A DNA stretch of 7,588 bases from an uncultured Methylocystaceae bacterium (GTDB lineage: Bacteria; Pseudomonadota; Alphaproteobacteria; Rhizobiales; Beijerinckiaceae): positions 1-7,588 of the forward strand of contig CAMFKC010000095.1 in the NCBI GenBank assembly GCA_945956975.1. Direction: 5' to 3'. Every line of letters begins with the position of its first letter. The first letter of the stretch is position 1. The notes under the pieces were generated by a model. That model made no database searches. It was given only the letters and a program-made list of their open reading frames with translations, and had not been told where the DNA came from. This document shows, piece after piece, positions 1 to 6,208 of this stretch. Both the position numbers and the translations under genes were made by a program.

Positions 1-45
1 ACACACTGCATATCGTCGGCAGCGTCAGATGTGTATAAGAGACAG
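1..45 (+). other. Illumina Nextera P5/i5 adapter left on the contig end (not genomic)
   Basis: This is synthetic library sequence. Positions 27-45 are the 19-bp Tn5 mosaic end (AGATGTGTATAAGAGACAG). Positions 13-26 are the Nextera read-1 primer part (TCGTCGGCAGCGTC). Positions 5-12 (ACTGCATA) sit exactly where the i5 index belongs and match the index I know as N506/S506. Positions 1-4 (ACAC) match the end of the P5 oligo. Genomic sequence therefore begins at position 46, directly after a tagmentation site. Any reading frame extended to the left of 46 is an artefact. Confidence 0.98.
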
Positions 46-1289
46 ACCTTGGGGTCCGAGCGGAAGCGCATGATGCGCTCGGCGATGGCGATGGCGATCT
101 CGTTGGTGTCGAGCGCGCCCTTCACGGGGAAGAGCCAGTTGTTCTTCTCGTCCTTCTTGCCGACGACGATCGGAGGATTGGCGACGCCGTAGAGTTCCTC
201 GCGCACCTGCACTTCGATCAGCGAGCGCTTCTCCTCGACCACGATGATCATGTCGAGGCCTTCGGCGAATTCCTTCAGGCCCTGCGGCTCGATCGGCCAG
301 ACGCAGCCGAGCTTGTAGAGGCGGATGCCGAGGTCGTTGGCCTTGACCTCGTCGATGCCGAGATCGTCGAAGGCCTGGCGTACGTCGAGATAGGATTTGC
401 CCGACGTGATGATGCCGATCTTCGCATTCGGACCGCCGGAGGTGACGATGCGGTTGACCTTGTTGGCGCGCAGAAACGCCAGCACGGCGTCGCGCTTGTA
501 TTCCTGCAGGCGGGCTTCCTGCTCGAGGATTCCATCGCGCGGACGGATCGAAATGCCGCCGGGCGGCATGGTGAAATCGGTCGGCGTGACGATCTCAACG
601 CGGTCGATCGCGCCATCGACGGAGGATGTCGATTCGATCGTGTCCTTCAGGCATTTGATGCCGACCCACACGCTTGCGAAGCGCGACATGGCGAAGCCGT
701 AGACACCGTAGTCCAGAATTTCCTGCACGCCCGCCGGCGCCATGATCGGCATCATGACGTCGACAAGATGGAAGTCGGACTGGTGCGCCGTGGTGGAGGA
801 TTCCGCCGTGTGGTCGTCGCCCATCAGCACCAGCGCGCCGCCGTTGGGCGAGGTGCCGGCAAGGTTGGCGTGGCGGAAGACGTCGCCGGAGCGGTCGACG
901 CCCGGGCCCTTGCCGTACCAGATGCAGAAGACGCCGTCGTATTTGCCTTCGCCGCGCATCTCGGCCTGCTGCGCGCCCCAGACGGCGGTGGCGGCGAGGT
1001 CCTCGTTGAGGCCAGGCTGGAAGAGGATGTCGTTCTTGTCGAACCACTTCTTCGCCGAATGCATCTGCATGTCGACGCCGCCGAGCGGCGAGCCGCGATA
1101 GCCGGTGATGAAGCCTGCGGTATTGAGGCCGGCGCGGCGGTCGCGCTCCTTCTGCATCAGCAGCAGGCGGACGATGGCCTGCGTGCCGGTCGAGAAAATG
1201 CGGTCCTTGGCCAGATCGAACTTGTCGTCGAGAGAGACGGATGCTTTTTCAGCGGTGCGGTCGGCGAGACCATCTGCAGGTTCGGCCAT
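46..1289 (-). CDS. Indolepyruvate:ferredoxin oxidoreductase family protein, N-terminal part (3' end cut by contig end)
   Basis: Members of this family use thiamine pyrophosphate and iron-sulfur clusters to oxidatively decarboxylate aryl-pyruvates such as indolepyruvate to acyl-CoA, passing electrons to ferredoxin in the cytoplasm. The frame is open from ATG 1289-1287 to position 46 and gives 414 residues. Residues about 30-235 match the N-terminal pyruvate:ferredoxin oxidoreductase fold, with ITGYRGSPLGGVD (61-73), a GKGPGVDRSGD stretch (127-136) and GDDHTAESSTTAHQSD (157-172), which are typical of this family. Residues about 285-375 look like the following transketolase-C-like domain (KIGIITSGKSYLDV). 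The TPP-binding domain and the fused gamma domain would lie to the left; fused members run to roughly 1,100-1,200 residues, so about two thirds is missing. The start is supported by GGAGG at 1301-1297, 7 nt upstream. The gene is divergent from the GGDEF-EAL gene. Family assignment is firm; the exact 2-oxoacid substrate is not shown by sequence. Confidence 0.9.
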
Positions 1290-1517
1290 TTGATTTCCTC
1301 CGGCCTGAACAGGCAGGCCTCGTTTCCACAGGCATATAGCCCTTTCTCGGTGCGAAAATATGTCAGTAATGCTGACCAAAATCAATGGCCAAGATCGCCA
1401 GGGGCTGGAGGCCTGCATCGGCTCTTCCTACGCATGGACGAAAGTGTCCAATGGCGTTGTCGTCAGGACAATCGCGCAGATTAATCTTGTTCCGAGAAGA
1501 CAAACGTCGAGCATCTT

Positions 1518-1555
1518 GTCTCGCGAGACTGATTTCAGACCGTTTTCTCTCGCGA
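1518..1555. promoter_or_regulatory. Possible operator: 12-bp palindrome plus repeated TCTCGCGA
   Basis: GTCTCGCGAGAC at 1518-1529 is a perfect palindrome, and its core octamer TCTCGCGA (1519-1526) recurs at 1548-1555, 29 bp further on, close to three helical turns. The pair lies just upstream of the TTGACA at 1566-1571 and about 95-130 bp before the GTG start of the c-di-GMP gene. This is the arrangement expected for a dimeric regulator bound at two sites, but no regulator is identified and CG-rich palindromes can arise by chance. Confidence 0.3.
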
Positions 1556-1565
1556 ACGTCTAGAA

Positions 1566-1571
1566 TTGACA
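1566..1571 (+). promoter_or_regulatory. Candidate -35 element (TTGACA) for the GGDEF-EAL gene
   Basis: An exact TTGACA lies 76 bp upstream of the GTG start at 1648. In alphaproteobacterial housekeeping promoters the -35 (CTTGAC) is the better conserved element, so the poor -10 does not exclude it. No TATAAT-like hexamer lies at the usual 16-18 bp; the nearest candidates, TACGAA (1585-1590) and TTAAAG (1599-1604), are at poor spacing. This is a weak call from a single hexamer. Confidence 0.25.
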
Positions 1572-1647
1572 AATATCAAGCTGGTACGAAACCGCTTGTT
1601 AAAGCCTCCAGACCGAGGGTGGCGCTTCGTTAAAGAGGGAAATCTGC

Positions 1648-4308
1648 GTGGCGCCGCCCCAAGCCAGAGCACGTGCGCGACAAGTGGCCTTCGCCGGCGC
1701 GCTCGTCATCCTCGCGTCGCTAGGGGCGCTCGGCCTCTTTGTAATGAAGATGCGGCAAGACGCGCTCTCGGACGCCGCCACCAACGCCAGCAATCTTGCA
1801 TCGATCCTGTCCGAGCAGGTCGACCGGACGATCGACGCCTTCGACGCCTCGCTGCGCGCGACCGTTCGCGCGCTGGACGGGGCGGACGAGGCCAGTTTGC
1901 CGGAACTGGTGCGACGACCGGCGTTCGTCAGCGAACTGGCGGTCGAGAGGCGCCTCCTGTCGTTGGCCCAATTGTTCGGCGTTGCGGACGCGCGTGGCCG
2001 CATCCTCGGCGGGGCGCATGGCGATCAATTCGCAAACGTCAATGTCGCCGATCGCGAATACTTCCAGCGGCTGAAGGACACATCCGGCCCGGCCCTGATT
2101 TTCAGCAAGCCGACGCTCAATCGGGCGACCGACACCTGGATGATCTTCATCGGTCGCCGCATCGAATCGAAATCCGGGGCGTTTCTCGGCATCGTCTTCA
2201 TCGGCCTCGAACCGTGGCGGCTTTTACAGACGTCGCACGCGATCACTTCGGTGGAAGGCCAGTCCTTCGGTCTTTTCGACAATGACGGTCACATGCTGGT
2301 CCGGCATCCCGAGCCGGCGCGGCATCAGGAGATCGGCGGCAAGATCACGGTCGAAAAATGGTACGAGACGGCGAAGGCCGGCGGCGGAAGTTATCATTCG
2401 GAAGGGTATTTCGACGGACAGCCCAAGGTCGTCGCCGTCCGCCCCCTGGAGGAATATCCGTTCGTCGTGTCGACTTCGAGGACGGACGCCGGCGCGCTGG
2501 CGCACTGGCGCGCGAGGTCGATCGTGGTCGTGGCCAGCGGGATGTTCGCGCTCGCCCTCATCGGCGGCCTGCTCGCATTCATGCTTCGCCAGCGTGAAAA
2601 TCTCGCGCGCGCCGAATTGCGCGCGTGGATGCGCAACAAGCGGCTCATCGCCAATACGACCATGCTGCGCGAAGTCCGCTCACGTTTTGGCGTGACGCTG
2701 GACTACATGTCGCAAGGCATGGCGATGTTCGACGCGGACCGGCGGCTGATCGTGGCCAACAGCTGGTACGCCCGCCTGTACGATATCGATCCCAAGGCGC
2801 TCGTTCCGGGGATGACCATCGCCGAGGTCTACGAATTGCGGATCGCGGCCGGCGTGTTCGCAGGCGAGAGCGCCGAGGCCTACCGTGCGACGCTCCCAAT
2901 GCAGCACCCGCAGGAACGGCTTGATCAGCTCACGAACGGAAGGATCGTCTACATCCGGTCCAAGCCGACCGAGGACGGCGGGTTCGTCACCGTGCAGGAG
3001 GATGTGACCGAACGGACGCGCTCCAACGAAAGGCTGGCCTATATCGCCCTGCACGACCATTTGACGGGATTGCCCAATCGCGAGTCTTTCCACAAGGAGT
3101 TCGTCGCCACGCTGGAAAGCTGCGGCGCCTGCGCGCTCGTTCTGATCGACATCGACGAGTTCAAATCCGTCAACGACATCTATGGCCACGAGATCGGCGA
3201 CCGGGTGCTGATCGAGCTGGCCTGCCGACTGCAGGAGGCAGCGCCCGAGGCAAGGATCGCGCGGCTCGGCGGCGATGAGTTCGTCGCGCTCGTCAAGGCG
3301 GGCGCAGGCCCCATGGATCCGCGCGCCCTCGGCAAGAAGCTGGCGCGCAGCCTGCATGCGCCGTTCGCCTGCGATGGCCGCGACATCAAGGTTTCCGCCA
3401 GCATGGGCGCGGTGGCCGTCGGCTCGGAGGGCGCCGATCCGCAGGCGATCATGCGGCGCGCGGATCTGGCGCTCGCCTCCGCCAAGCGGCAGGGACGGGA
3501 TCGCTGCATCCTGTTCGAGGCGCAGATGGAGCGCGATTTCGATGCGCGCGTCGGGCTGGCGGAGCAATTGCGCGCCGCGATCGCCGGCGACGAACTCGAA
3601 GTGCACTATCAACCGATCATCGATGCTCTGGATGGCGCGATCGTGTGCATGGAGGCGCTGGTGCGCTGGCGCCATCCGGCGAATGGAATGATTTCGCCGG
3701 CGGTCTTCATCCCGCTTGCCGAAGAAAGCGGGTCCATCGTCGAGCTCGGCGAATGGGTGATGCGCCGCGCCTGCCGCGACGCGCTGGCCTGGCCCGAGCG
3801 CACGATCGTGGCCGTGAACGTCTCCTCGCTGCAGATCGCGCGACCGACATTCGCCGAGGAGGTGGCCGCCATCCTGAGGGAGACGGGGCTGCCGCCTGCA
3901 CGCCTCCAGATCGAGATCACCGAATCCGTCCTCCTGCAGAACGACGCGCAGATCATCGACGAATTCAACGCCTTGCGCGATCTCGGGGTGACGTTCGCGC
4001 TCGACGATTTCGGCACCGGCTACGCCTCGCTGGGCTATCTCAAGGATTTCCCGCTCGACAAGATCAAGATCGACAAGGCCTTCGTCGACGACATCTGCGA
4101 GAAGCCGCAGTCGATCGCCATCATCGGCGCAACGGTGGTTCTGGCCCGCGGCCTGTCCATGATCGTGACGGCGGAGGGCGTCGAGACGCGCGAACAGTTC
4201 GAGACGCTGCGCGCGCTCGGCGTCGGCACGATGCAGGGCTATTATTTTGGGCGGCCGCGTCCGGTCGCCGACCAGAGCTTTGCGCCCGTGCCGGTCCGGG
4301 CGGCGTGA
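1648..4308 (+). CDS. Membrane-bound Cache-PAS-GGDEF-EAL cyclic-di-GMP synthase/phosphodiesterase
   Basis: The 886-residue protein is an inner-membrane signalling enzyme expected to make and/or degrade the second messenger c-di-GMP. Transmembrane helix 1 is about 14-34, and a periplasmic double-Cache-like sensor spans about 35-288. Helix 2 is about 291-313, followed by a charged linker, a PAS domain (about 345-455), a GGDEF domain (about 460-620) and an EAL domain (about 635-873). The cyclase motif GGDEF is intact at 541-545, with IDIDEFKSVND at 500-510. The phosphodiesterase set also looks complete: EAL at 669-671, NVSS at 724-727, EITE at 756-759, DDFGTG at 786-791, K807, AEGVET at 842-847 and Q863. 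The inhibitory RxxD site expected five residues before GGDEF is absent (APEA), so product inhibition of the cyclase is unlikely. GTG was chosen as start because AGAGGGA lies 7 nt upstream and the first helix follows directly. The ligand and the net direction in vivo cannot be read from sequence. Confidence 0.95.
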   Translation: MAPPQARARARQVAFAGALVILASLGALGLFVMKMRQDALSDAATNASNLASILSEQVDRTIDAFDASLRATVRALDGADEASLPELVRRPAFVSELAVERRLLSLAQLFGVADARGRILGGAHGDQFANVNVADREYFQRLKDTSGPALIFSKPTLNRATDTWMIFIGRRIESKSGAFLGIVFIGLEPWRLLQTSHAITSVEGQSFGLFDNDGHMLVRHPEPARHQEIGGKITVEKWYETAKAGGGSYHSEGYFDGQPKVVAVRPLEEYPFVVSTSRTDAGALAHWRARSIVVVASGMFALALIGGLLAFMLRQRENLARAELRAWMRNKRLIANTTMLREVRSRFGVTLDYMSQGMAMFDADRRLIVANSWYARLYDIDPKALVPGMTIAEVYELRIAAGVFAGESAEAYRATLPMQHPQERLDQLTNGRIVYIRSKPTEDGGFVTVQEDVTERTRSNERLAYIALHDHLTGLPNRESFHKEFVATLESCGACALVLIDIDEFKSVNDIYGHEIGDRVLIELACRLQEAAPEARIARLGGDEFVALVKAGAGPMDPRALGKKLARSLHAPFACDGRDIKVSASMGAVAVGSEGADPQAIMRRADLALASAKRQGRDRCILFEAQMERDFDARVGLAEQLRAAIAGDELEVHYQPIIDALDGAIVCMEALVRWRHPANGMISPAVFIPLAEESGSIVELGEWVMRRACRDALAWPERTIVAVNVSSLQIARPTFAEEVAAILRETGLPPARLQIEITESVLLQNDAQIIDEFNALRDLGVTFALDDFGTGYASLGYLKDFPLDKIKIDKAFVDDICEKPQSIAIIGATVVLARGLSMIVTAEGVETREQFETLRALGVGTMQGYYFGRPRPVADQSFAPVPVRAA

Positions 4309-4403
4309 GACTTTCCGCAATTTAGCCGTCTTCGTCGCGCATTCGCGGACGGTCGTTTCGCGCTATCATGCGCGCCCGACCGCACCGGACTCCGACGCGC
4401 CGC
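4309..4403 (+). other. Short gap between the c-di-GMP gene and the DUF1007 gene
   Basis: This 95-bp spacer has no clear rho-independent terminator and no promoter hexamers I would defend. Only a 4-bp CGCG/CGCG stem with a CATT loop is visible (around 4336-4347). The metal-transport genes may have their own promoter here or may be reached by readthrough from the upstream gene; the sequence does not decide between these. Confidence 0.4.
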
Positions 4404-5057
4404 ATGAAGACCATTTTCTCTCAGATCACGACAGGGCTGGTCCTGCTGGCCGGACTGATCGCCGCCGGGCCTGCGGCCGCGCATCCGCACGTCTGGGTGG
4501 CGGCGCGCGCCACCGTTCTCTTCGATGCGCAGGGCCGTATCACAGGCCTCCGTCACGTCTGGAGCTTCGACGAAATGTATTCGGCCTTCGCCACGCAGGG
4601 TCTCGGCAAGGACGGCAAGCCGCCGACGCGCGAAGATTTGCAGCCCTTGGCCAAGACCAATGTCGAGTCGCTGGCCGAGTTCGACTACTTCACCTTCGGG
4701 CGGGAGGCCGGCAAGAAGGTCGCCTTCCAGGAGCCCTCGGACTACTGGCTCGACGCCGACGACAAGAAGATCGTCTCGCTCCACTTCACGCTGCTGCTGA
4801 AGGAGCCTCTTCCGGCGAAGAAAGTGTTTTCCTTCCAGGTTTACGACCCCACCTATTTTGTCGCCTTCGGCTTCGAGAAGAAGGACCCGATCGCAATGAA
4901 GGACGCGCCGTCCGGATGCTCGTCCAGCGTGATGGACCCGGCGCCGCTGGCGGCCGGCGAGGCGCAGCGCCTGACCGCCGCGGCCGCGGAAAATTTCTCG
5001 CCGGGCGCGGATCTGTCGTCGCGCATTGCGCCGCGCGTGGTGGTCGCGTGTCCGTGA
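4404..5057 (+). CDS. DUF1007 family periplasmic protein, partner of a nickel/cobalt permease
   Basis: The 217-residue product carries a clear Sec signal peptide: MKTI, a hydrophobic core (about 8-22), then a cleavage site after AAA at 24-26. The mature protein would start H27-P-H-V-W, the hallmark N-terminus of DUF1007, a family often encoded beside NicO/RcnA-type transporters. The function is not biochemically settled; a periplasmic metal-binding or delivery role is likely. Further along are FDEMYSAFATQGLG (56-69) and an aromatic, acidic stretch around YWLDADDKKIVSLHF. Two cysteines, one in the PSGCSSS segment and one in the C-terminal VVACP, could form a disulfide or bind metal. An in-frame ATG at 4368 would add 12 arginine-rich residues ahead of the signal peptide; I prefer 4404 because it gives a normal signal peptide, although neither start has a good Shine-Dalgarno sequence. 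The stop overlaps the GTG of the permease (GTGA at 5054-5057), indicating translational coupling. Confidence 0.87.
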   Translation: MKTIFSQITTGLVLLAGLIAAGPAAAHPHVWVAARATVLFDAQGRITGLRHVWSFDEMYSAFATQGLGKDGKPPTREDLQPLAKTNVESLAEFDYFTFGREAGKKVAFQEPSDYWLDADDKKIVSLHFTLLLKEPLPAKKVFSFQVYDPTYFVAFGFEKKDPIAMKDAPSGCSSSVMDPAPLAAGEAQRLTAAAAENFSPGADLSSRIAPRVVVACP

Positions 5058-6208
5058 CACGGACGCAAGGCCCCCTTCCTGTCCCTCCCCCGCTTCGCGG
5101 GAGAGGGGAAGGCAGTCATCCGTGGCTGCGACATATCTCGAAGTCGCCAATCTGGTCCCTCTCCCGTGAGCAAAGCGAACGGGGGAGGGTTAGTGAGGGG
5201 GCGTTTGCAGCCTTTGCGTTCGTCGTCGCTTTGTTGCTTTTGACGACCCCCGCGCTCGCCCAGCGCAACCCCTTCGCGGTCGGCGCCAACGAGGGCAGCG
5301 TCGGCGCGGGCAACGCGGTCGTCGCCTGGCTTCTCGCGCAGCAATCGCATTTCTACCGCGCGTTGACGGGCGCCGCTCGCGCGGCGAAGGACGGCGCGGC
5401 CGGCTTCTGGCTTCTGGCCGGACTGTCCTTCGTATACGGCGTGTTTCATGCTGCAGGACCCGGCCACGGCAAGGCAGTGATGGCCTCCTACATGATCGCC
5501 AACGAGCGCGCGCTGAAACGCGGTCTGGCGCTCACCTTTTTCGCCGCCGTCCTGCAGGGCGCCGTCGCGGTCGCCATCGTCGGGATCGCCGCGCTCGTGT
5601 TCAACGCCACGGCTGCGCGCATGACGCAGGCCGCCGAAGCCATCGAATTCGTCAGCTACGGCGCGGTCGCCGCGCTCGGCCTGTATCTGGTCTGGACGAA
5701 GGGCGCGTCGCTCATACGGGCGTTGCGCGCGCGCGCGCCAGAACCGGCGTTTGCGGCCGCCGGCGGGGCGCCCACCTCAAGCCGGTTTTCCTGCGATGCG
5801 GTCGAGCCCGGCCATGTGCACGATGCGAGCTGCGGCCATTTCCATGCGCCGGATCCCGCAACCCTCGGCGACAATTTCTCCTGGAGTTCGGCGCTGGCGA
5901 CCGTGGTGGCGGCAGGCGCGCGGCCCTGTTCGGGCGCCATTCTCGTCCTCGTGTTCACGCTGGCGCAGGGCGTGTTTTTCGCGGGCGTCGGCGCGGTGGC
6001 GGCCATGTCGCTCGGCACGGCGGTGACGACGGGCGCGCTGGCTGCGATCGCCGTTCTAGCCAAGGACGTGGCGCTACGGCTCGCCGGCGGCGCGGACGGG
6101 CGCGGCGCGTTGGTTGCGCGCTGCGCGGAATTCCTGGCGGCGCTAGTCGTGCTGGCGGCAGGCCTCGCGCTGCTCGGCGGCGCCTGGGTCACGCGCGGGA
6201 TGGCGTGA
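5054..6208 (+). CDS. NicO-family nickel/cobalt transporter with palindrome-encoded N-terminal extension
   Basis: This polytopic inner-membrane permease for Ni2+/Co2+ belongs to the NicO/RcnA superfamily. Counting from GTG 5054 it has 384 residues. The signature HAAGPGHGK lies at 132-140 in a transmembrane helix, and the second family motif AGARPCSGA at 287-295. A loop at about 225-276 is rich in metal ligands: C247, H254, H256, C260, H262 and H264. About six to seven hydrophobic helices are visible. Residues about 51-69 resemble a signal peptide core ending PALA before QRNPFA. Residues 5-51 are encoded by a palindromic repeat (5065-5208) and have no relation to the family; without it the leader would read roughly MTRT/MSVTRT joined to FAAFAFVVALLL, an ordinary signal sequence. 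The start is uncertain: GTG 5054 overlaps the DUF1007 stop, GTG 5048 is also in frame, and no ATG/GTG lies between the element and the hydrophobic core. Import or export cannot be told from sequence, though DUF1007 partners are usually assigned to uptake. Confidence 0.87.
   Translation: MTRTQGPLPVPPPLRGRGEGSHPWLRHISKSPIWSLSREQSERGRVSEGAFAAFAFVVALLLLTTPALAQRNPFAVGANEGSVGAGNAVVAWLLAQQSHFYRALTGAARAAKDGAAGFWLLAGLSFVYGVFHAAGPGHGKAVMASYMIANERALKRGLALTFFAAVLQGAVAVAIVGIAALVFNATAARMTQAAEAIEFVSYGAVAALGLYLVWTKGASLIRALRARAPEPAFAAAGGAPTSSRFSCDAVEPGHVHDASCGHFHAPDPATLGDNFSWSSALATVVAAGARPCSGAILVLVFTLAQGVFFAGVGAVAAMSLGTAVTTGALAAIAVLAKDVALRLAGGADGRGALVARCAEFLAALVVLAAGLALLGGAWVTRGMA
5065..5208. repeat. GC-rich palindromic repeat element (REP/MITE-like) inside the permease leader
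   Basis: This 144-bp element has imperfect terminal inverted repeats: the left arm (about 5065-5108, starting GCAAGGCCCCCTTC) matches the reverse complement of the right arm (about 5155-5208, starting GCAAACGCCCCCTC). Each arm also forms its own hairpin. On the left, CCCTCCCCCG (5083-5092) pairs with CGGGAGAGGG (5098-5107) over a 5-nt loop. On the right, CCCTCTCCCG (5157-5166) pairs with CGGGGGAGGG (5180-5189) over a 13-nt loop. About 46 bp of unrelated sequence lies between the arms. Similar CCCTCCCC...GGGGAGGG modules are, from general knowledge, common between genes in Hyphomicrobiales genomes. It is unusual here in being open in the permease frame. It has no coding capacity for a transposase, so any movement would depend on one acting in trans. 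Confidence 0.8.

Larger units (their letters stand above)
1290..1647. promoter_or_regulatory. Divergent intergenic region between the oxidoreductase and the GGDEF-EAL gene
   Basis: This 358-bp stretch separates two divergent start codons, so it should hold both promoters. Its GC content is visibly lower than that of the flanking genes. On the minus side GGAGG lies at 1301-1297, and a weak -10-like TATATG lies at 1338-1333 without a good -35 partner. On the plus side a perfect TTGACA lies at 1566-1571, but no good -10 hexamer is found at 16-18 bp; the ribosome site AGAGGGA lies at 1634-1640. An inverted repeat GTCAG-5 nt-CTGAC lies at 1362-1376, a perfect 12-bp palindrome GTCTCGCGAGAC at 1518-1529, and a second TCTCGCGA at 1548-1555. 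Short open frames here (for example 1360-1563) lack a ribosome site and the GC3 bias of the neighbours, so I call no gene. Confidence 0.55.

Noticed and set aside
768..1484. 238-codon plus-strand open frame over the oxidoreductase gene
   Set aside because: Antisense shadow: the minus strand encodes clear oxidoreductase motifs across this stretch.
1360..1563. 67-codon small open frame in the divergent intergenic region
   Set aside because: No Shine-Dalgarno sequence, weak third-position GC, and no recognisable motif; it overlaps the candidate regulatory palindromes.
2680..4320. 546-codon open frame on the minus strand opposite the GGDEF-EAL gene
   Set aside because: Its translation is rich in Arg, Asp, His and Gly with no recognisable domain, and it lies wholly antisense to a gene with a full set of conserved motifs. 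Long antisense frames are expected in high-GC DNA.
4247..5047. Extension of the permease frame upstream as far as an ATG at 4247, suggesting a 653-residue fusion protein
   Set aside because: The extra 267 residues overlap the end of the EAL domain and the whole DUF1007 gene in another frame and look like out-of-frame translation. The coupled GTG at 5054 is the more natural start.
5083..5107. Left hairpin of the repeat read as a rho-independent terminator after DUF1007
   Set aside because: It lacks a T-tract and is followed by the open permease frame; a matching inverted arm at 5155-5208 shows it is half of a palindromic element.
4242..5150. 302-codon open frame on the minus strand opposite the DUF1007 gene
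   Set aside because: Low-complexity Arg-rich translation that covers the DUF1007 gene and half of the palindromic element; no ribosome site or family resemblance.
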